Shown: in pieces, positions 63,540-64,000 of the stretch
Layout: every line of letters starts with the position of its first letter
Numbering within the stretch: the stretch's first letter is position 1
Source of the DNA: Vespa crabro
Taxonomy: Eukaryota > Arthropoda > Insecta > Hymenoptera > Vespidae
Assembly (NCBI RefSeq): GCF_910589235.1
Contig: NC_060955.1
Span: forward strand, 10,808,837-10,872,836
Direction of reading: 5' to 3'
Length of the DNA: 64,000 nucleotides
The notes under the pieces: model-generated
What the model was told of the DNA's origin: nothing
Databases searched by the model: none
What the model saw: only the letters and a program-made list of their open reading frames with translations
Made by a program: the position numbers and the translations under genes

Positions 63540-63879
63540 AACTTCGCGTATAGCGAAATTCGCGTATGTCGATTAAGTTTTTAGATAAAAATCATATGAA
63601 AACGCCTATTTAAACATAGCAAACACGTTATATTCTTGTTATATTCTTTATTCTGCATCGATAGAATATAAAATCAATGAAATTGAACGAGATTTCAACT
63701 TTTCGTTTTTCGACGATACGCGTATATGAGCGAAAAATCGTATATACGATGCGAAACAATGTTAAAACTTTGATTCCAATATAAAATAGATGTTTGATCT
63801 TATGAAATGCAATGTTCTGCATCGATTGGTAACATTTTTCAAACTGTGGCGCAAGTATAACAAAAGATTTCACGAAATT
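63540..63879. repeat. Last complete monomer (A1)
   Basis: This is an A1 monomer of 340 bp following the third copy of the eight-monomer HOR. It has 'tttttagataaaa' where others have 'tttttcgataaaa', and 'gtataacaaaag' at its end. It is not the 'acacctat' type expected if a fourth copy of that HOR began here, so the HOR ends at 63539 or changes composition. Confidence 0.88.
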
Positions 63880-64000
63880 AACTTCGCGTATAGCGAAATT
63901 CGCGTATGCCGATTACGTTTTTCGATAAAAATCATATGAAAACGCCTATTTAAACATAGTAAAAACGTTATATTCTTGTTATATTCTTTGTTCTGCATCG
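63880..64000. repeat. Partial monomer at the window edge (C-type front)
   Basis: The first 121 bases of a monomer are present, with 'gccgattacg' and 'atagtaaaaacg', the C (or D1) front, and a private 'ctttgttctg'. The diagnostic centre lies beyond the window, so C cannot be told from D1 except that 'gttatattc' favours C. The array clearly continues past the window. Confidence 0.9.

Larger units (their letters stand above)
1..64000. repeat. Satellite DNA array, 340-bp monomer, 188 complete copies plus one partial
   Basis: The same roughly 340-bp sequence recurs head to tail from the first to the last base, always in the same orientation. Each monomer can be phased on its opening 'aacttcgcgtatagcgaaa' block. 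Walking the array gives 188 complete monomers ending at 63879, with a mean length just under 340 bp. A hand-built consensus has about 104 G or C bases in 340 (31%) and 23 CpG dinucleotides. Nothing interrupts the array: no mobile element, inverted segment or unique spacer. Typical neighbours differ by a few substitutions; the D group is more diverged. This is what is expected of heterochromatic satellite DNA in a eukaryote, plausibly centromeric or pericentromeric. The family is not one I recognise, and no function beyond chromatin structure can be read from the sequence. Confidence 0.98.

Noticed and set aside
1..64000. CRISPR array
   Set aside because: Repeats are 340 bp and contiguous. There are no short repeats with unique spacers and no cas genes, and the base composition and HOR structure are those of eukaryotic satellite DNA.
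1..64000. Tandem rDNA, histone or other multicopy gene array
   Set aside because: No rRNA, 5S, tRNA or histone sequence is recognisable in the monomer, and 340 bp at 31% G+C is too short and A+T-rich for those units.
1..64000. Known satellites such as the Drosophila 359-bp family or mammalian alpha satellite
   Set aside because: Period and sequence do not match what I know of these. The 340-bp length alone is shared by several unrelated insect satellites, so I do not assign a family.

Overview
The whole 64 kb window is one uninterrupted array of tandem satellite DNA. I found no gene, RNA gene, transposon or unique sequence in it. The monomer is 340 bp, about 31% G+C, and strikingly rich in CpG. 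With position 1 of the window taken as monomer position 1, I could place 188 complete monomers head to tail in one orientation (1-63879), followed by a 121-base partial monomer cut by the window end. Most monomers are exactly 340 bp. Length variants of 322, 324, 328, 329, 338, 339, 341, 350 and 360 bp come from a few recurring small indels.

This is eukaryotic heterochromatin, probably a pericentromeric or centromeric satellite block assembled from long reads. High A+T without CpG depletion fits an insect or another animal that does not methylate this DNA in the germ line. I do not recognise the satellite and cannot name the species.

Monomers fall into subfamilies told apart by linked diagnostic bases. 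A (A1, A2, A3) is the main type and carries a perfect 14-bp palindrome. B is 339 bp, has lost that palindrome, and has 'gatatctac' and 'cttcgatt'. C has 'gccgattacg', 'atagtaaaaacg' and 'acttagatt'. D (D1-D4) is a diverged group. E and a 'ttcttcttat' type usually follow D. A TCGG-bearing type follows every poly-A-tailed B monomer.

Subfamilies are arranged in local higher-order repeats (HORs) of different lengths. These are a 2.41 kb 7-mer (1711-6529), a 1.36 kb 4-mer (11628-14345), a repeated unit of about 4.08 kb or 12 monomers (25885-33363), a 1019-bp 3-mer (44232-47968), a 680-bp D1-D2 dimer in three copies (33704-35743) and an 8-mer of 2.70 kb that shortens to 2.36 and 2.02 kb (56455-63539). 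The diverged D cassette occurs four times (from 9247, 17729, 33704 and 48637) in the same internal order but with different members missing or amplified. The pattern fits repeated unequal crossing-over and gene conversion.

The short minus-strand open frames (mostly 64-81 codons) in most monomers are a by-product of the repeat and are not annotated as genes. The points most worth a second look are the mosaic HOR structure, the CpG excess, the conserved palindromes, CENP-B-box-like sites and signs that the 340-bp monomer is an ancient dimer of about 170 bp.
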